A stretch of 64,000 bases of DNA from Hyphomicrobiaceae bacterium (GCA_020638055.1 JACKJH010000004.1:437501-501500), one strand, 5' to 3'; counted from the stretch's first letter, positions 15,571 to 24,815 are shown. Numbers and translations: made by a program. Notes: generated by a model not told the origin, from the sequence alone.

Positions 15571-18405
15571 TTAATTCAACGGCACGTTGACCCAAAGCGA
15601 ACCGCCGTAGCTGGAGAAGTCGTCGCCGCCGATGCCGTCGAAATGACCGGCAGCACGTACACCCCAGCCCTCTTGCGTCATGATGAGCACGCCTGCTTCC
15701 ACCTTGGCGCGGCTCTCGTCAGACTGTACCTGCACGCCATTGATCACCAAATCATCGGTATCGAAGTTATAGATGCCGGTGATCGACGCATGTGGCTCGA
15801 TGGTTGTGCCATTGCGGGCGCGGAACTGGTAGCCGACTTCGATTGCGCCGGTAACGCGGCCGATGTTCGCTTCGCCACCATTGATCGTCTGGTTCAGGCT
15901 GTTCCTGTAGGTGTCATATTCTTCGTGACCGTAGGCAAGGCCCATTTGTGGCGAGAAGCGCCAATTGCCGAACCGCTCGTTGCCTGTCAGCGTGGCGGTC
16001 GCCAGCCAGCGGGTGGTGTCGAACTTGCCGTGGCGTGCGCCGTTTTCATCGTCCTTCATGAAAATATCGTTGGACGAAGTGCCCCAGGCCGCGCGGGCAT
16101 CGAAGAACAGGTTGTCACGCAGCCTGATGCCAATGTAGGGACCGGCCATCCAGCCGGTGCCGTCGATGCTGCCCCGTTCATTGTTGAGTGCCTGGTTGAG
16201 GTCCTCGGTCGTGTCGTCAACCTGGACAAGTGCGCCGATCAGGATGCCGGGTGCGACGAGGTAGTCGGCACCGACATAGAGGATGCGGAAGTCGCCATCG
16301 CGGTTCACGCCGCCAACGTCGTCGTTATAGCGGCTGATGTGGCCTTCCATCCAGACATCGAAGCCCGAACGTGGCACCATGTAGGGGCTGGCCATCTGTC
16401 GGTCGGCATAACCCAGTCCGGCCGCATCCAGCTTCTTTTGCTGCTTGGCCTTTTCATGCTGTGCCGACATTTCGCGCAACTGGCTGAGGCTTGTGCCGAA
16501 CGAGAAGGCGTTCTGCGACATGCCGAGCTTGGAGGCCTGCCCGGCGAGTGAATCGAAGAACGGATTGCGCACCGTTTCGCCATTCGGATTGGTGACGTCG
16601 CGCGGCGCTTCGTCATCAAAGGGCGAGGCTCCACCGTTGACGCCGAGCCGGTTGAGACCACTGCCGAACATCAGCCCGTTGCGCGGTCCACCCATATCAC
16701 CGCTCGAATATTTCAGCGGACCATCCTTAAGGCTGCCGGTATCTTTGAGGCTGTCACCTTCGCGCAGACGGCGCAACATGCGTGCCCGGTCAGGACCATG
16801 CGTCAGCAGGTTGTCGACACGGCGGTGGATGAACCGGTCGGTCTCTTCCTTCATGCGCGGGTCGGTCGGCTTGAACTTGTTGGTGAAGGTGCAGGTTACG
16901 CTGTCCGTGCCGGCAGTGATTGTGTAACCGCTGGTAGCGTCTACCCCGTTACAGCTCAGACTCGCCTGCGTGTAGCCCTGAACGCTGGTTTCGCTGAACG
17001 TATAGGCTCCGACAGGCACCAATACATTGGTGATCGCGTCGGCGCCCGTGACGCCACTTCCAGATGCGGCGTACCCGCTGAACGAGAGCGTAAAGTCTTC
17101 TGGTTTCGCCGTGCCACCACCATCGTTGATGACAACCTTTTGCAAGGTGAGCTGGGCGGTTTCCGGCTCTGGCGGTGGGTAAGTGTTGGTAATCGAGCAA
17201 TAGGCTAGATCGCCGCCTTCCATGTTGCTCAGCGATGCGCCGGAAGCTGTTGCGTTCGCGGTGCCGCCGGCATCAGTTTGAATTGAGCATGAAATCGCCG
17301 TGGTCACCCCTTCAGGTAGCGTTGTCGTTTCAAATACGGTGAATGAAAGTGGCCCATTCGACGGATTAAACTGCAATGTTTCGATGGAAGAACTTTCGGA
17401 GCCATCTGCGACCACAAGGTCGGCGGCGTTTGTGTTCGTACCATCGGTGACGCTGACATTGAAGGTGCCAGGATTATTGGAAAATTTCTGGAGTTGCACG
17501 CTGATCTTGTCAGCAGGTGGGGTGTAGGTATTCGTTATTGTGCAGTCGGCGACATCACCCTGTTTCAAACCCGTGATTGTATTTCCGCTCGTCGACGAGG
17601 TGGTGTCGCCATGAGTAATGTTGCATGAAAATGACGGCGCGCCCCAGCCTGCGGGTAGCTCTGCCTCTGTCAGGGTTATGTCCAGGCTTTGGTTCGCGCT
17701 TGGTGTTGTGAACTCCAGCACTTTTGTCTGAGATGTTCCGGTTCCATTGATGAGATTGTCTACGGTCAGCGTCTCGGTGACAGGGGAATTGTTTCCTGGG
17801 CCGCTTGGCGTCGCCGTAACCGCAAACTCTCCCAACGCGTTGGATTCTTTTGTCAGGCGTAGCGTGATCTTGTCGGAGTTTGGGGGAAGAGCGGTGCACT
17901 GCACCTGATATTGAAGTACGTAGAAGTCAGCAGGGGCGTCTTGTTTGATGGTTATTTGGCCATCGCTGGTTACACCGTCCTGGTTTATCTCCGTAACTGG
18001 GCCATATGAAATTGGTCCGCCGCTCGATGTGGCGGTGCCAGAGTCATTTGGTATTTGCCATGGAACGCTTGTTTGTGACGATACGCCATCGACCGCGACA
18101 GAGACCTGGCGAATCCTCCATGTTACATCAGCCGGCGTCTCGCTGAATTTGATGTTGTCTTGTCCGGAACTTCCCTCGTTGCCAATGATAAATGGATTAA
18201 TTTCGCTGGGTAGATTTGCGCATTTTCCGCCGTCGCGGCAAAGCGTGATCCACGTATCTCCCAAAGAGTTACCGCAGGTCACATTTAGATTGTTGCCGTT
18301 TGTGGAGTATCCCACGGGCAAACTCTGCTGAGCATTCGCAATTGCAGGTGAGGCAATAAGCCCAATGATGGCAAGCATCGCAGCGAAGGCAAGACGGGAT
18401 CGCAT
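15571..18405 (-). CDS. Large autotransporter-like surface protein with repeated beta domains
   Basis: 944 residues from the ATG at 18405. A signal peptide (MRSRLAFAAMLAIIGLIASPAIANA) is followed by an exported region with at least three related domains of about 90-110 residues, each ending in a Cys-x-I-T-N-T/K-Y/F pattern (DCTITNTY, YCSITNTY, TCTFTNKF). The cysteines may form disulfides. A charged linker with an Arg-rich segment (about 570-700) leads to a C-terminal beta-barrel of about 270 residues, recognisable from alternating strands (FRILYVGADYLVAPGILIGA, WMAGPYIGIRLRDNLFFDAR). It ends WVNVPLN, not the usual aromatic residue. The frame is open upstream to 18552, but the signal peptide supports 18405. 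It may be an adhesin; function not established. Confidence 0.8.
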   Translation of the reverse strand: MRSRLAFAAMLAIIGLIASPAIANAQQSLPVGYSTNGNNLNVTCGNSLGDTWITLCRDGGKCANLPSEINPFIIGNEGSSGQDNIKFSETPADVTWRIRQVSVAVDGVSSQTSVPWQIPNDSGTATSSGGPISYGPVTEINQDGVTSDGQITIKQDAPADFYVLQYQVQCTALPPNSDKITLRLTKESNALGEFAVTATPSGPGNNSPVTETLTVDNLINGTGTSQTKVLEFTTPSANQSLDITLTEAELPAGWGAPSFSCNITHGDTTSSTSGNTITGLKQGDVADCTITNTYTPPADKISVQLQKFSNNPGTFNVSVTDGTNTNAADLVVADGSESSSIETLQFNPSNGPLSFTVFETTTLPEGVTTAISCSIQTDAGGTANATASGASLSNMEGGDLAYCSITNTYPPPEPETAQLTLQKVVINDGGGTAKPEDFTLSFSGYAASGSGVTGADAITNVLVPVGAYTFSETSVQGYTQASLSCNGVDATSGYTITAGTDSVTCTFTNKFKPTDPRMKEETDRFIHRRVDNLLTHGPDRARMLRRLREGDSLKDTGSLKDGPLKYSSGDMGGPRNGLMFGSGLNRLGVNGGASPFDDEAPRDVTNPNGETVRNPFFDSLAGQASKLGMSQNAFSFGTSLSQLREMSAQHEKAKQQKKLDAAGLGYADRQMASPYMVPRSGFDVWMEGHISRYNDDVGGVNRDGDFRILYVGADYLVAPGILIGALVQVDDTTEDLNQALNNERGSIDGTGWMAGPYIGIRLRDNLFFDARAAWGTSSNDIFMKDDENGARHGKFDTTRWLATATLTGNERFGNWRFSPQMGLAYGHEEYDTYRNSLNQTINGGEANIGRVTGAIEVGYQFRARNGTTIEPHASITGIYNFDTDDLVINGVQVQSDESRAKVEAGVLIMTQEGWGVRAAGHFDGIGGDDFSSYGGSLWVNVPLN

Positions 18406-19294
18406 CCAGCCAAGCCGACCAAAACACCCACCCAACACAAAATTCCGCACACACAAAACATGACGCAACACGACACAAACTCCCTCGCCCTCCGCGCGCA
18501 TGCACGATGGGTTCGCCTGCCTCGACAGAGGCGGGCGTGACGCATTTTCCAAATTGAGAGGCTGGCGCCCCTCCCCGTAATCCGCTGTCGCCCGTCAGGT
18601 CTGATGTTGCCGGAGGGCCTCCACCATCCGGCCATCCTTGAATTGACCTTGAAGGAGGGTCAGGCATTGGCGCCGGACCCAGAGCGCCTGTGCAGCAGGG
18701 CGGGGGGGCTTACTGCGACCCCGGCCGCTAGCCGCGTACAACGCAGCGACGTCGATTACCGCCAGATCGATGGGCTTTTGCGCATCGGTAATCATTGTGC
18801 GCACCATCACCAGATGATCCCAGGCTTGGCCGTTTCGCCGCCCCGTTCAATTTGTTTGCGGTGGCAGGCAGAAACGTCACGGAAATGAATGTTTCCCGGG
18901 CTGGCTGGATCAGCGAGGACGGTGCCCAGGGTGGGTTGTCCACATCTGATCCAAAGCTGAAGTTGAACCCCCCTTTTGCGATGTAAGTACGTGATAAAAA
19001 ACAGTGTTCTTATTCCAGCAGGTTGGCGTGGATGTCGAGTTATCTACAACTCATCCACAAGCGGAGTAGGCCATACCCTCCGTTGTCGATGCAATCGATT
19101 AAATATCTGAACAATGGTTCTGTGCAGTTATCGTCATATTCCTGCCACAGGTTGTGCGCGGACATATTCAGCCGCGTGTTTGCGCATTTTTAAAAAAATT
19201 TGCGCTAAATCAGAATTATGTTCTGTTGCGATGATTTTTGAGTTTAACCATGGAGCGTAGTCGTGTTCGGCCCGCTATTCCGGTTCGGTTGCTC
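18406..19294. other. Long intergenic stretch with a coding-like minus-strand fragment
   Basis: Minus strand 18822-18595 reads as a plausible protein tail (AWDHLVMVRTMITDAQ ... PIDLAVIDVAALYAAS, ending in TGA at 18595). It is closed by an in-frame stop just upstream and has no domain I recognise. It may be a remnant of a gene or a short real one. From about 18980 to 19290 the sequence is AT-richer with no supported frame. Confidence 0.35.
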
Positions 19295-19368
19295 CTAGTG
19301 GCCTGTCGCGCCAAAATTGAAACATAGCCGCAACCGCACACAATTTTGGCGCGACCTGAAGGCCACTC
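19295..19368. repeat. Repeat C, copy 1
   Basis: CTAGTGGCCTGTCGCGCCAA ... TTGGCGCGACCTGAAGGCCACT forms a long inverted repeat with an asymmetric centre (GAAACATAGCCGC). The second copy, in opposite orientation, is at 29671. The right end is CGC instead of AG. Confidence 0.75.
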
Positions 19369-19383
19369 GCAAAATCATTGGGT

Positions 19384-19461
19384 TTGTGTGGCGTTTATCG
19401 CGCCTTAGTTGATACCCAGCGTGCCGCAACATCGATCAACTAAGGCGCGACGCCACACTAG
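19384..19461. repeat. Repeat B, copy 1
   Basis: GTGTGGCGTTTATCGCGCC-TTAGTTGA ... TCAACTAAGGCGCGACGCCACACTAG, a 78-bp inverted repeat ending in CTAG. Other copies are at 29579 and 42661. Confidence 0.78.
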
Positions 19462-19633
19462 CGATGCAAAGACGCAGCCGGACGCAGCATTAATCTGCAG
19501 CAATGCTGAATTGTAGTTGCGCGTGCACACTCACCTTGACATGGTCTTGTCAGGTGGTTCTGACGCGTGTTTTGGGCGCGTCTTCAACAGGTTGGCAGGC
19601 CAGCACATGAAAAGCGACGGACGGAGTGGGCGC

Positions 19634-20902
19634 ATGATGGAACGAGGCCCGGCGGCTGGGTCACTGGCGCGTGCCTCGATGGCCTATGTACTCGCCGGCG
19701 GGCGTGGTTCGCGATTGAAGCAATTGACAGCGCGGCGCGCCAAACCGGCGGTCTATTTCGGTGGCAAGTCGCGGATTATAGATTTTGCTTTGTCAAACGC
19801 ACTGAACTCCGGCATCCGGCGCATCGGGGTGGCGACGCAATACAAGGCGCACAGTCTCATTCGGCATCTGCACAACGGTTGGAACTTCCTGCGCCAGGAG
19901 CGCAACGAGGGGTTTGATATTCTGCCGGCAAGCCAGCGCGTGCCAGGCGAGAACTGGTATGAGGGCACCGCCGACGCCGTCTATCAGAACATCGATATCA
20001 TCGAGGGCTATGATCCTGAGTTCATCGTCCTGGTTGCGGGCGATCATATCTATAAGATGAACTATGAGACGATGCTGCGCGAGCACGTGGAATCGGGCGC
20101 AGACGTGACGATCGCGTGTATCGAAGTGCCGAGCGAGGAGGCCAAGGCGTTCGGCGTCATGCAGGTGAACGAAGACGACCGAATTTTAAACTTCGTTGAG
20201 AAGCAGGAGAATCCGCCGGAGATTCCAGGCAAACCCGGTTTCTGCCTTGCCAGCATGGGTATCTACGTCTTCTCAACTTCGCTGCTGATGGAAGAATTAA
20301 AGCGTGATGCAGCCGACCCCAATTCATCGCGTGATTTCGGCAATGACATCATTCCTCACATCGTCAAGAACGGGAAGGCGATGGCGCATCACTTTTCGCG
20401 TTCGTGTGTTCGGCCAGATATGGCGCTGCCGGTCTATTGGCGCGATGTCGGTACGGTGGACGCCTACTGGCAGGCCAACATCGACCTGACCGAAGTGGTG
20501 CCGGATTTGGATCTTTACGATAACGACTGGCCAATCTGGACGTATTCGGAGATCGTCCCGCCAGCAAAGTTCGTTCACGACGTCGATGGTCGCCGCGGAG
20601 AGGCGGTGCAATCCCTGGTGTCTGGTGGATGCATAGTTTCAGGGTCTTCAGTGCGGCGTTCGCTTCTTTTTACCGGTGTGCACATACATTCCTTCGCCAG
20701 CATGTCGAATGCGGTCGTGTTGCCTTATGTACAAGTGGGGCGCGGCGCGCGGCTCCACAATGTCGTCGTAGACCGTGGTGTTGAGATTCCGCCCGGCCTT
20801 GTGATCGGGGAGGATCCTGAACTCGACGCCGTGCGGTTCCATCGCACTGAAAAAGGCCTCTGCCTCGTCACCCAGGAAATGATCGACCGCATCCAGGATT
20901 GA
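19634..20902 (+). CDS. glgC: Glucose-1-phosphate adenylyltransferase
   Basis: The 422-residue enzyme makes ADP-glucose for glycogen synthesis. Near the N terminus are AYVLAGGRGSRLKQLT (nucleotide binding) and RAKPAVYFGGKSRIIDFALSN. Further motifs are WYEGTADAVYQN and the sugar-phosphate site AGDHIYKM. The C-terminal left-handed beta-helix region (SVVSGGCIVSGS-like turns) is complete. The start at 19634 has GGAG upstream; the frame is open further but the extension is unlike GlgC. No glgA, glgB or glgP is next to it, which is unusual because glg genes often cluster. Regulation by glycolytic effectors is expected from the family. Confidence 0.93.
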   Translation: MMERGPAAGSLARASMAYVLAGGRGSRLKQLTARRAKPAVYFGGKSRIIDFALSNALNSGIRRIGVATQYKAHSLIRHLHNGWNFLRQERNEGFDILPASQRVPGENWYEGTADAVYQNIDIIEGYDPEFIVLVAGDHIYKMNYETMLREHVESGADVTIACIEVPSEEAKAFGVMQVNEDDRILNFVEKQENPPEIPGKPGFCLASMGIYVFSTSLLMEELKRDAADPNSSRDFGNDIIPHIVKNGKAMAHHFSRSCVRPDMALPVYWRDVGTVDAYWQANIDLTEVVPDLDLYDNDWPIWTYSEIVPPAKFVHDVDGRRGEAVQSLVSGGCIVSGSSVRRSLLFTGVHIHSFASMSNAVVLPYVQVGRGARLHNVVVDRGVEIPPGLVIGEDPELDAVRFHRTEKGLCLVTQEMIDRIQD

Positions 20903-21134
20903 TCGGGATCGTATTTGGTTTCCAGACTCGCGCCATGGTTGGAGCGTCGTGCTTGCATGATCGCGAGGCGTAATATTCGCAATCCTGACGGTGCTGTTCG
21001 TTCCGGTATCCTTAACATTTCGATCCTGGCCGGGGTTGCGCGCTGACCACGCAGTTCGGGGAACCTTTTGCCAAAGTGAACGTTGGATTGGCAGATGCCT
21101 GCGGGCAGAACAGTTCAATTCAGGAGACTTCATT

Positions 21135-21314
21135 ATGATCGGCTGGGCTATCACGTTCTTGGTTATTGCGCTTATCGCGGCAGTTCTGGGCTTTGGAGGA
21201 CTGGCTGGTACGGCGGTCGGCATTGCTAAAATCATCTTTGGTGTCGCGATCGTGTTGTTCGTTGTCGCGCTGGTCTACAGCATGATTACCGGTCGACGCC
21301 CACCGATTGCGTAA
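21135..21314 (+). CDS. DUF1328 small membrane protein
   Basis: A 59-residue, two-helix membrane protein of the DUF1328 (YtjA) family, with the sequence LGFGGLAGTAVGIAKIIFG typical of it. AGGAG stands nine bases before the ATG at 21135. Members are often stress induced; the function is unknown. A hairpin terminator follows. Confidence 0.88.
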   Translation: MIGWAITFLVIALIAAVLGFGGLAGTAVGIAKIIFGVAIVLFVVALVYSMITGRRPPIA

Positions 21315-21348
21315 TGATGTAACTAAATTCTGCGTGGTAACACGAGAG

Positions 21349-21383
21349 AGCAGGTGGGCTTATGGTCCGCCTGCTATCTTTTT
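21349..21383 (+). terminator. Terminator after the DUF1328 gene
   Basis: An 11-bp stem (AGCAGGTGGGC / GTCCGCCTGCT, with two G-T pairs) and a short loop are followed by ATCTTTTT, a typical intrinsic terminator 35 bases after the stop. Confidence 0.75.
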
Positions 21384-21450
21384 ATCAGCCGGTTTCGCAA
21401 GCAATTCGTGCTGACAGGTCTTGCATCGGTGTGTTGTCAATTGCAATCGT

Positions 21451-21553
21451 CACCGCTCACCGCTCACCGCTCACCGCTCACCGCTCACCGCTCACCGCTC
21501 ACCGCTCACCGCTCACCGCTCACCGCTCACCGCTCACCGCTCACCGCTCACCG
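21451..21553. repeat. 7-bp tandem repeat (CACCGCT), about 14.7 copies
   Basis: 103 bases of perfect 7-mers run without interruption. Seven is not a multiple of three, so gain or loss of units would shift frames. The repeat overlaps the last codons and stop of the LysR gene. Because that stop falls in the first units, unit number changes would not alter the protein while three or more units remain. Confidence 0.95.
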
Positions 21554-22436
21554 TCAACGCGAGCTTGCGTAGCCATTCGTGTCCTGGATCGGCATGCATG
21601 CGCGGATGCCAAGACAAGAGCATCTCGAATTTCATATCGGGGAAGGGTAGCTGGAAGGCATCGAGCTTGTCGGCGGTTTTTTCGGCAAGCTTTCGCGGCA
21701 CTGCGGCCACCAGATCGCTCTGGGAAATCAGCGTAGGCAAAGCCAGAAACGATCGAAGTGACGCGACGACGCGACGCTTCTTGCCGAGCTTTTTGAGTTC
21801 TTCGTCAACCACGCCCCAGAGCGCACCTGCTTCGGGAGAAACGATTGCGTGAGAGAGGCTGCATAATTCGGAGACGCTTGGCTTTTTCATTCCTCGCGGG
21901 TGTTTCTTTCTTTGCACGAAACATAGTTCGTCGTTGAAAATTGGTGAGGCCCGTGCGTCTTCTGGCGTGAGCTGGCGCCATACGAGCAACAGATCTGCTT
22001 CAAGATTTTCCAGTTGCTGCCATGCCTTCGCTTGCTCGAACGGCAGCAGCACAATCTGGACATCAGGTGCAACCTTGCTGACTTCACGTATGAGCGGGAT
22101 CATGACGACCATGTGCAGGTAGTCAGGCGCAATGATGCGGAATACACGCTTGGCACGGGATGGCTCGAAGGGTTGCCGTTCCCTGATGAGCTGCGCGAGA
22201 TCGACAAGCCTTTGATGCAGTGGTTCGTGAAGTGTCAACGCAAGCGCTGTGGGTACCATCTGCCGGCCTGAGGCAATCAACAGTGGGTCTTTGAGCAGGT
22301 CGCGAAGACGGGCAAGCTGCGCTGACATCGCAGGCTGCGAAATATTCAGCCGTTCGGCGGCACGTGTCACGTTACGTTCCGCCAATAAGGCATCGAGCGC
22401 CAGCAATAGGCCAAGGTCGGCTTGTCTTATATCCAT
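21534..22436 (-). CDS. LysR family transcriptional regulator
   Basis: 300 residues from the ATG at 22436. The N-terminal winged helix is clear (LLLALDALLAERNVTRAAER and the recognition helix LNISQPAMSAQLARL), followed by a periplasmic-binding-like effector domain. The last residues (TVSGER) and the TGA are encoded by the 7-bp repeat at 21451. It is transcribed away from the small exported protein gene at 22585, which may be its target as in many LysR pairs (inference). The ligand is unknown; there is no TOBE domain, so it is not ModE. Confidence 0.88.
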   Translation of the reverse strand: MDIRQADLGLLLALDALLAERNVTRAAERLNISQPAMSAQLARLRDLLKDPLLIASGRQMVPTALALTLHEPLHQRLVDLAQLIRERQPFEPSRAKRVFRIIAPDYLHMVVMIPLIREVSKVAPDVQIVLLPFEQAKAWQQLENLEADLLLVWRQLTPEDARASPIFNDELCFVQRKKHPRGMKKPSVSELCSLSHAIVSPEAGALWGVVDEELKKLGKKRRVVASLRSFLALPTLISQSDLVAAVPRKLAEKTADKLDAFQLPFPDMKFEMLLSWHPRMHADPGHEWLRKLALTVSGER

Positions 22437-22584
22437 GTAAATTATGATAGCAATATAAACGATCGATTTCAATTATCCATAGCCAGAAGGCATATTCCAA
22501 TCACACCGGGGACGGAAACGGCCCCTGATTGATGAGGAAAAGTGATGCGCTGGCCAAGCCAGCCAAAACCTGGAGGACCCTGAA

Positions 22585-22971
22585 ATGACCATTGCCAAGA
22601 AGACTTCCGTTGCCGCTACCGCCCTTTTTGCTGGTGCACTCTTCGTAATGCCTGCGACACCGGCAGCCGCGCAATCTCTTGAACTGAGCAAGCCGCTGGC
22701 GGGATCGACGATGTTTTTCGCAGACCGGTACGCAACTGCCTACTACCTGATTGACAATGACCAGTTCAAAACTGTTGTAACAGTGGCACCAGGGCCTGAA
22801 GGCCAAGGCAACCCCATGCAATTTAGCAACGCGTTGAGCGATGGTGAGAGCGCCGAATATTCGGTGGGCGGCTATGGTCCCAATTCGATCAAGGTCAAAC
22901 TACGGCTTCATCGCACAGGTGACACGGTGAAAGCCGAAGTGTTGACCGAGGCTCCTTCGACAAGTTCCTAA
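22585..22971 (+). CDS. Small exported protein of unknown function
   Basis: 128 residues with a strong Sec signal peptide (cleavage after about residue 30, ATPAAAQS). The mature part is short and beta-rich, with no domain I recognise. GGAGG stands 9-10 bases before the ATG. It is divergent from the LysR gene. It is likely periplasmic. Confidence 0.75.
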   Translation: MTIAKKTSVAATALFAGALFVMPATPAAAQSLELSKPLAGSTMFFADRYATAYYLIDNDQFKTVVTVAPGPEGQGNPMQFSNALSDGESAEYSVGGYGPNSIKVKLRLHRTGDTVKAEVLTEAPSTSS

Positions 22972-22991
22972 TTGTGCCCCTATGACATCAC

Positions 22992-23027
22992 GTGCGGTGG
23001 CTGAACTCTAAACGAGCGCCACCGCAC
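22992..23027. terminator. Hairpin between convergent genes
   Basis: A perfect 10-bp stem (GTGCGGTGGC / GCCACCGCAC) lies between the exported-protein gene and the convergent cyclo-ligase gene. It may stop both transcripts. No T-run follows. Confidence 0.5.
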
Positions 23028-23089
23028 AATCGTGTTCGCAGACATGACGATCTGGCTCTGAACCGCTGCGCACTTCAGCTAAACATGCT

Positions 23090-23779
23090 CTAACGAGGGA
23101 GCTGCAATCCGTTTTCTGTAATGATGACATCGAGCGAAATGTCGTGGGGTTGCGGGTATATGGTCTGGATGTGCGCGGCCTGCCAGCCAACCCCAATCGT
23201 AAAGGGGCGAGGGTTCAGGCTAGCCAGAGTTCGGTCGAAATAGCCTCCGCCATAACCCAGACGATAGCCCTGGCGGTCCCAACCAACAAGCGGTGCGAGC
23301 GTTATATCGGGCAAAACCAATTCTGCTTCTGGCGGTGGAACTGGAATGTTCCAGTCGCCGCGTACCATTTTCGTGTCTGGCGTCCAGCGTCGAAAGACCA
23401 TTGGCGATGCCTTGACCTCCACCACGGGCAGAGCAACCAGGACTCCGGCTTCATGCAGTTTGATCATTACCGGTCGCAGGTTCGGTTCGCCCTTGATCGG
23501 CCAGTAACCGGAAAATACGCGACCAGATGCGCCGCTGAAACGTTCGCTAACAAACTCAAATATGTGATCTGCCAGAAGTTGGCTGGAGTTGCTTCGCGTC
23601 TCAACACTTTGCGCCATCCGTTCATTTCTCAGGCGCGTGCGTTCGGCTCGCCGCCAGCGGGGGATGTCGGCAACCTCAGCAGGTCCGGGGTGGTGTGCGC
23701 CGTCATCGGGTGAAACAGGTTTGGTTGGTGGAAGCGGTGCTCCGGTGAGGCTTCTATCTCCATCGCTCTTTGCAGTCAT
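23090..23779 (-). CDS. 5-formyltetrahydrofolate cyclo-ligase family protein
   Basis: 229 residues. The C-terminal family signature YRLGYGGGYFDRTLA and the GEPNLRP region mark the MTHFS/YgfA family, which converts 5-formyl-THF to 5,10-methenyl-THF with ATP. The N-terminal 40 residues are a Pro-rich extension. The start overlaps the end of the upstream nitronate monooxygenase-like gene by 26 bases, as the last gene of a four-gene unit. No 6S RNA was recognised nearby, although ygfA genes are often linked to it. Confidence 0.87.
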   Translation of the reverse strand: MTAKSDGDRSLTGAPLPPTKPVSPDDGAHHPGPAEVADIPRWRRAERTRLRNERMAQSVETRSNSSQLLADHIFEFVSERFSGASGRVFSGYWPIKGEPNLRPVMIKLHEAGVLVALPVVEVKASPMVFRRWTPDTKMVRGDWNIPVPPPEAELVLPDITLAPLVGWDRQGYRLGYGGGYFDRTLASLNPRPFTIGVGWQAAHIQTIYPQPHDISLDVIITENGLQLPR

Positions 23780-24815
23780 GACGAGCCTTCCATTTTTTTT
23801 CTTTATGTTGCAGGCGGTCCAGTAGCTTTATCGCCTCATTGGTCATCTGCTGCAAACGTACGCTAGCTGGGACCAGGTCTTCGATCAGTCCCGCACCTTG
23901 ACCGGCATATAATGGCATGGCTTCGAGGTTGCCAGTTGTGGTGCGCAGAGGTGAATCGGTGCTGTATCGCAACCTTGCGATGTCGCCATCATACGCGATT
24001 GGTTCGCGTGGCAGTTTGTCGGGATCGTGGCCAAAGAGGTTATTGCCGAGCGCGGCGGTAATGCTGTTTGCCAGCACACGCACGGCCGAACCAGCCGGCC
24101 AGTTCAAAACGAACACGTCGGTAAGTACAGTGTCGGAAGCTTTGGCCTGGATGATCCGCTGTTTGTGAAAGGTATGGGCGAACGATTCGTTGGTGGCCAG
24201 GAAAGCGGTGCCACATTGCACGCCTGCTGCGCCCATCGCCAGCGCAGCAGCCAGCCCGGCTCCGTCCGCAATGCCGCCTGACACAACTACCGGCAAATGC
24301 GTTTCGCGCAGCAACTCGGTGGCAAGCGCGAATGCTCCTATGCGGCCATGCACATGGCCACCGGCTTCGACGCCCTGCGCGATCAACACATCCACGCCAC
24401 ATGCCTGCGCTGTGCGGGCCGCGTCCAAGGTGCCAACCTGATGAAGTACAATGCAGCCCTCAGCTTTCACACGCTTGACCGATTGCGGCACGACATCCCA
24501 GAAAAAGGAGAAGGCTTTAACGCCCAACGCAAGGCACCGGGTGATTTGCGCGTCGAGCAAATTTGGATCCGTGGCTGCGGGGATCAGGTTGACCGCGAAG
24601 GGCTTATCAGTTGCAGCCTGCAGTGCCGCTACTTCAGCTTCGATCAGGTCAGGAGATTCGCGAACCATGCCCAGCGTCGCATAACCACCAGCATTAGCCA
24701 CCGCAGCGGCAAGCTCCCAATGGGCGACACCGCCCATGCCGGCTAGAAGAATGGGCACCTCGCAACCGAGCATTTCACAGATCGAAGTACGCAGAAGCGG
24801 GTGCCATTTCTTCAT
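23754..24815 (-). CDS. Nitronate monooxygenase family flavoprotein
   Basis: 353 residues, TIM-barrel of the NMO/2-nitropropane dioxygenase family. The N terminus PILLAGMGGVAHWELAAAVA, the phosphate-binding VVVSGGIADGAGLAAALAMG and the GTAFLATNES segment with the Gly-rich FMN site are visible. The start at 24815 makes an ATGA overlap with the upstream DUF488 gene. It probably oxidises alkyl nitronates or a related compound with FMN and oxygen; the substrate is unknown. Confidence 0.85.
   Translation of the reverse strand: MKKWHPLLRTSICEMLGCEVPILLAGMGGVAHWELAAAVANAGGYATLGMVRESPDLIEAEVAALQAATDKPFAVNLIPAATDPNLLDAQITRCLALGVKAFSFFWDVVPQSVKRVKAEGCIVLHQVGTLDAARTAQACGVDVLIAQGVEAGGHVHGRIGAFALATELLRETHLPVVVSGGIADGAGLAAALAMGAAGVQCGTAFLATNESFAHTFHKQRIIQAKASDTVLTDVFVLNWPAGSAVRVLANSITAALGNNLFGHDPDKLPREPIAYDGDIARLRYSTDSPLRTTTGNLEAMPLYAGQGAGLIEDLVPASVRLQQMTNEAIKLLDRLQHKEKKWKARHDCKERWR

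Noticed and set aside
14844..15590. 248-codon frame overlapping the MOT1-like gene
   Set aside because: It is a shifted frame on the same strand with Cys/Arg/His-rich composition and no ribosome site; the MOT1 frame is well supported.
15643..16551. 302-codon plus-strand frame inside the autotransporter gene
   Set aside because: Antisense shadow of the barrel region; no domain.
21451..21553. Possible CRISPR array
   Set aside because: The units are 7-bp perfect head-to-tail copies without spacers; no cas gene is near. It is a microsatellite.
21534..22436. ModE-like regulator for the Mo/W island
   Set aside because: The protein has an ordinary LysR effector domain and no TOBE domain, and lies 6 kb away.
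22972..23089. 6S RNA near the 5-formyl-THF cyclo-ligase gene
   Set aside because: 6S RNA is usually upstream of that gene; here the upstream side is an overlapping coding gene and the downstream hairpin is too short.
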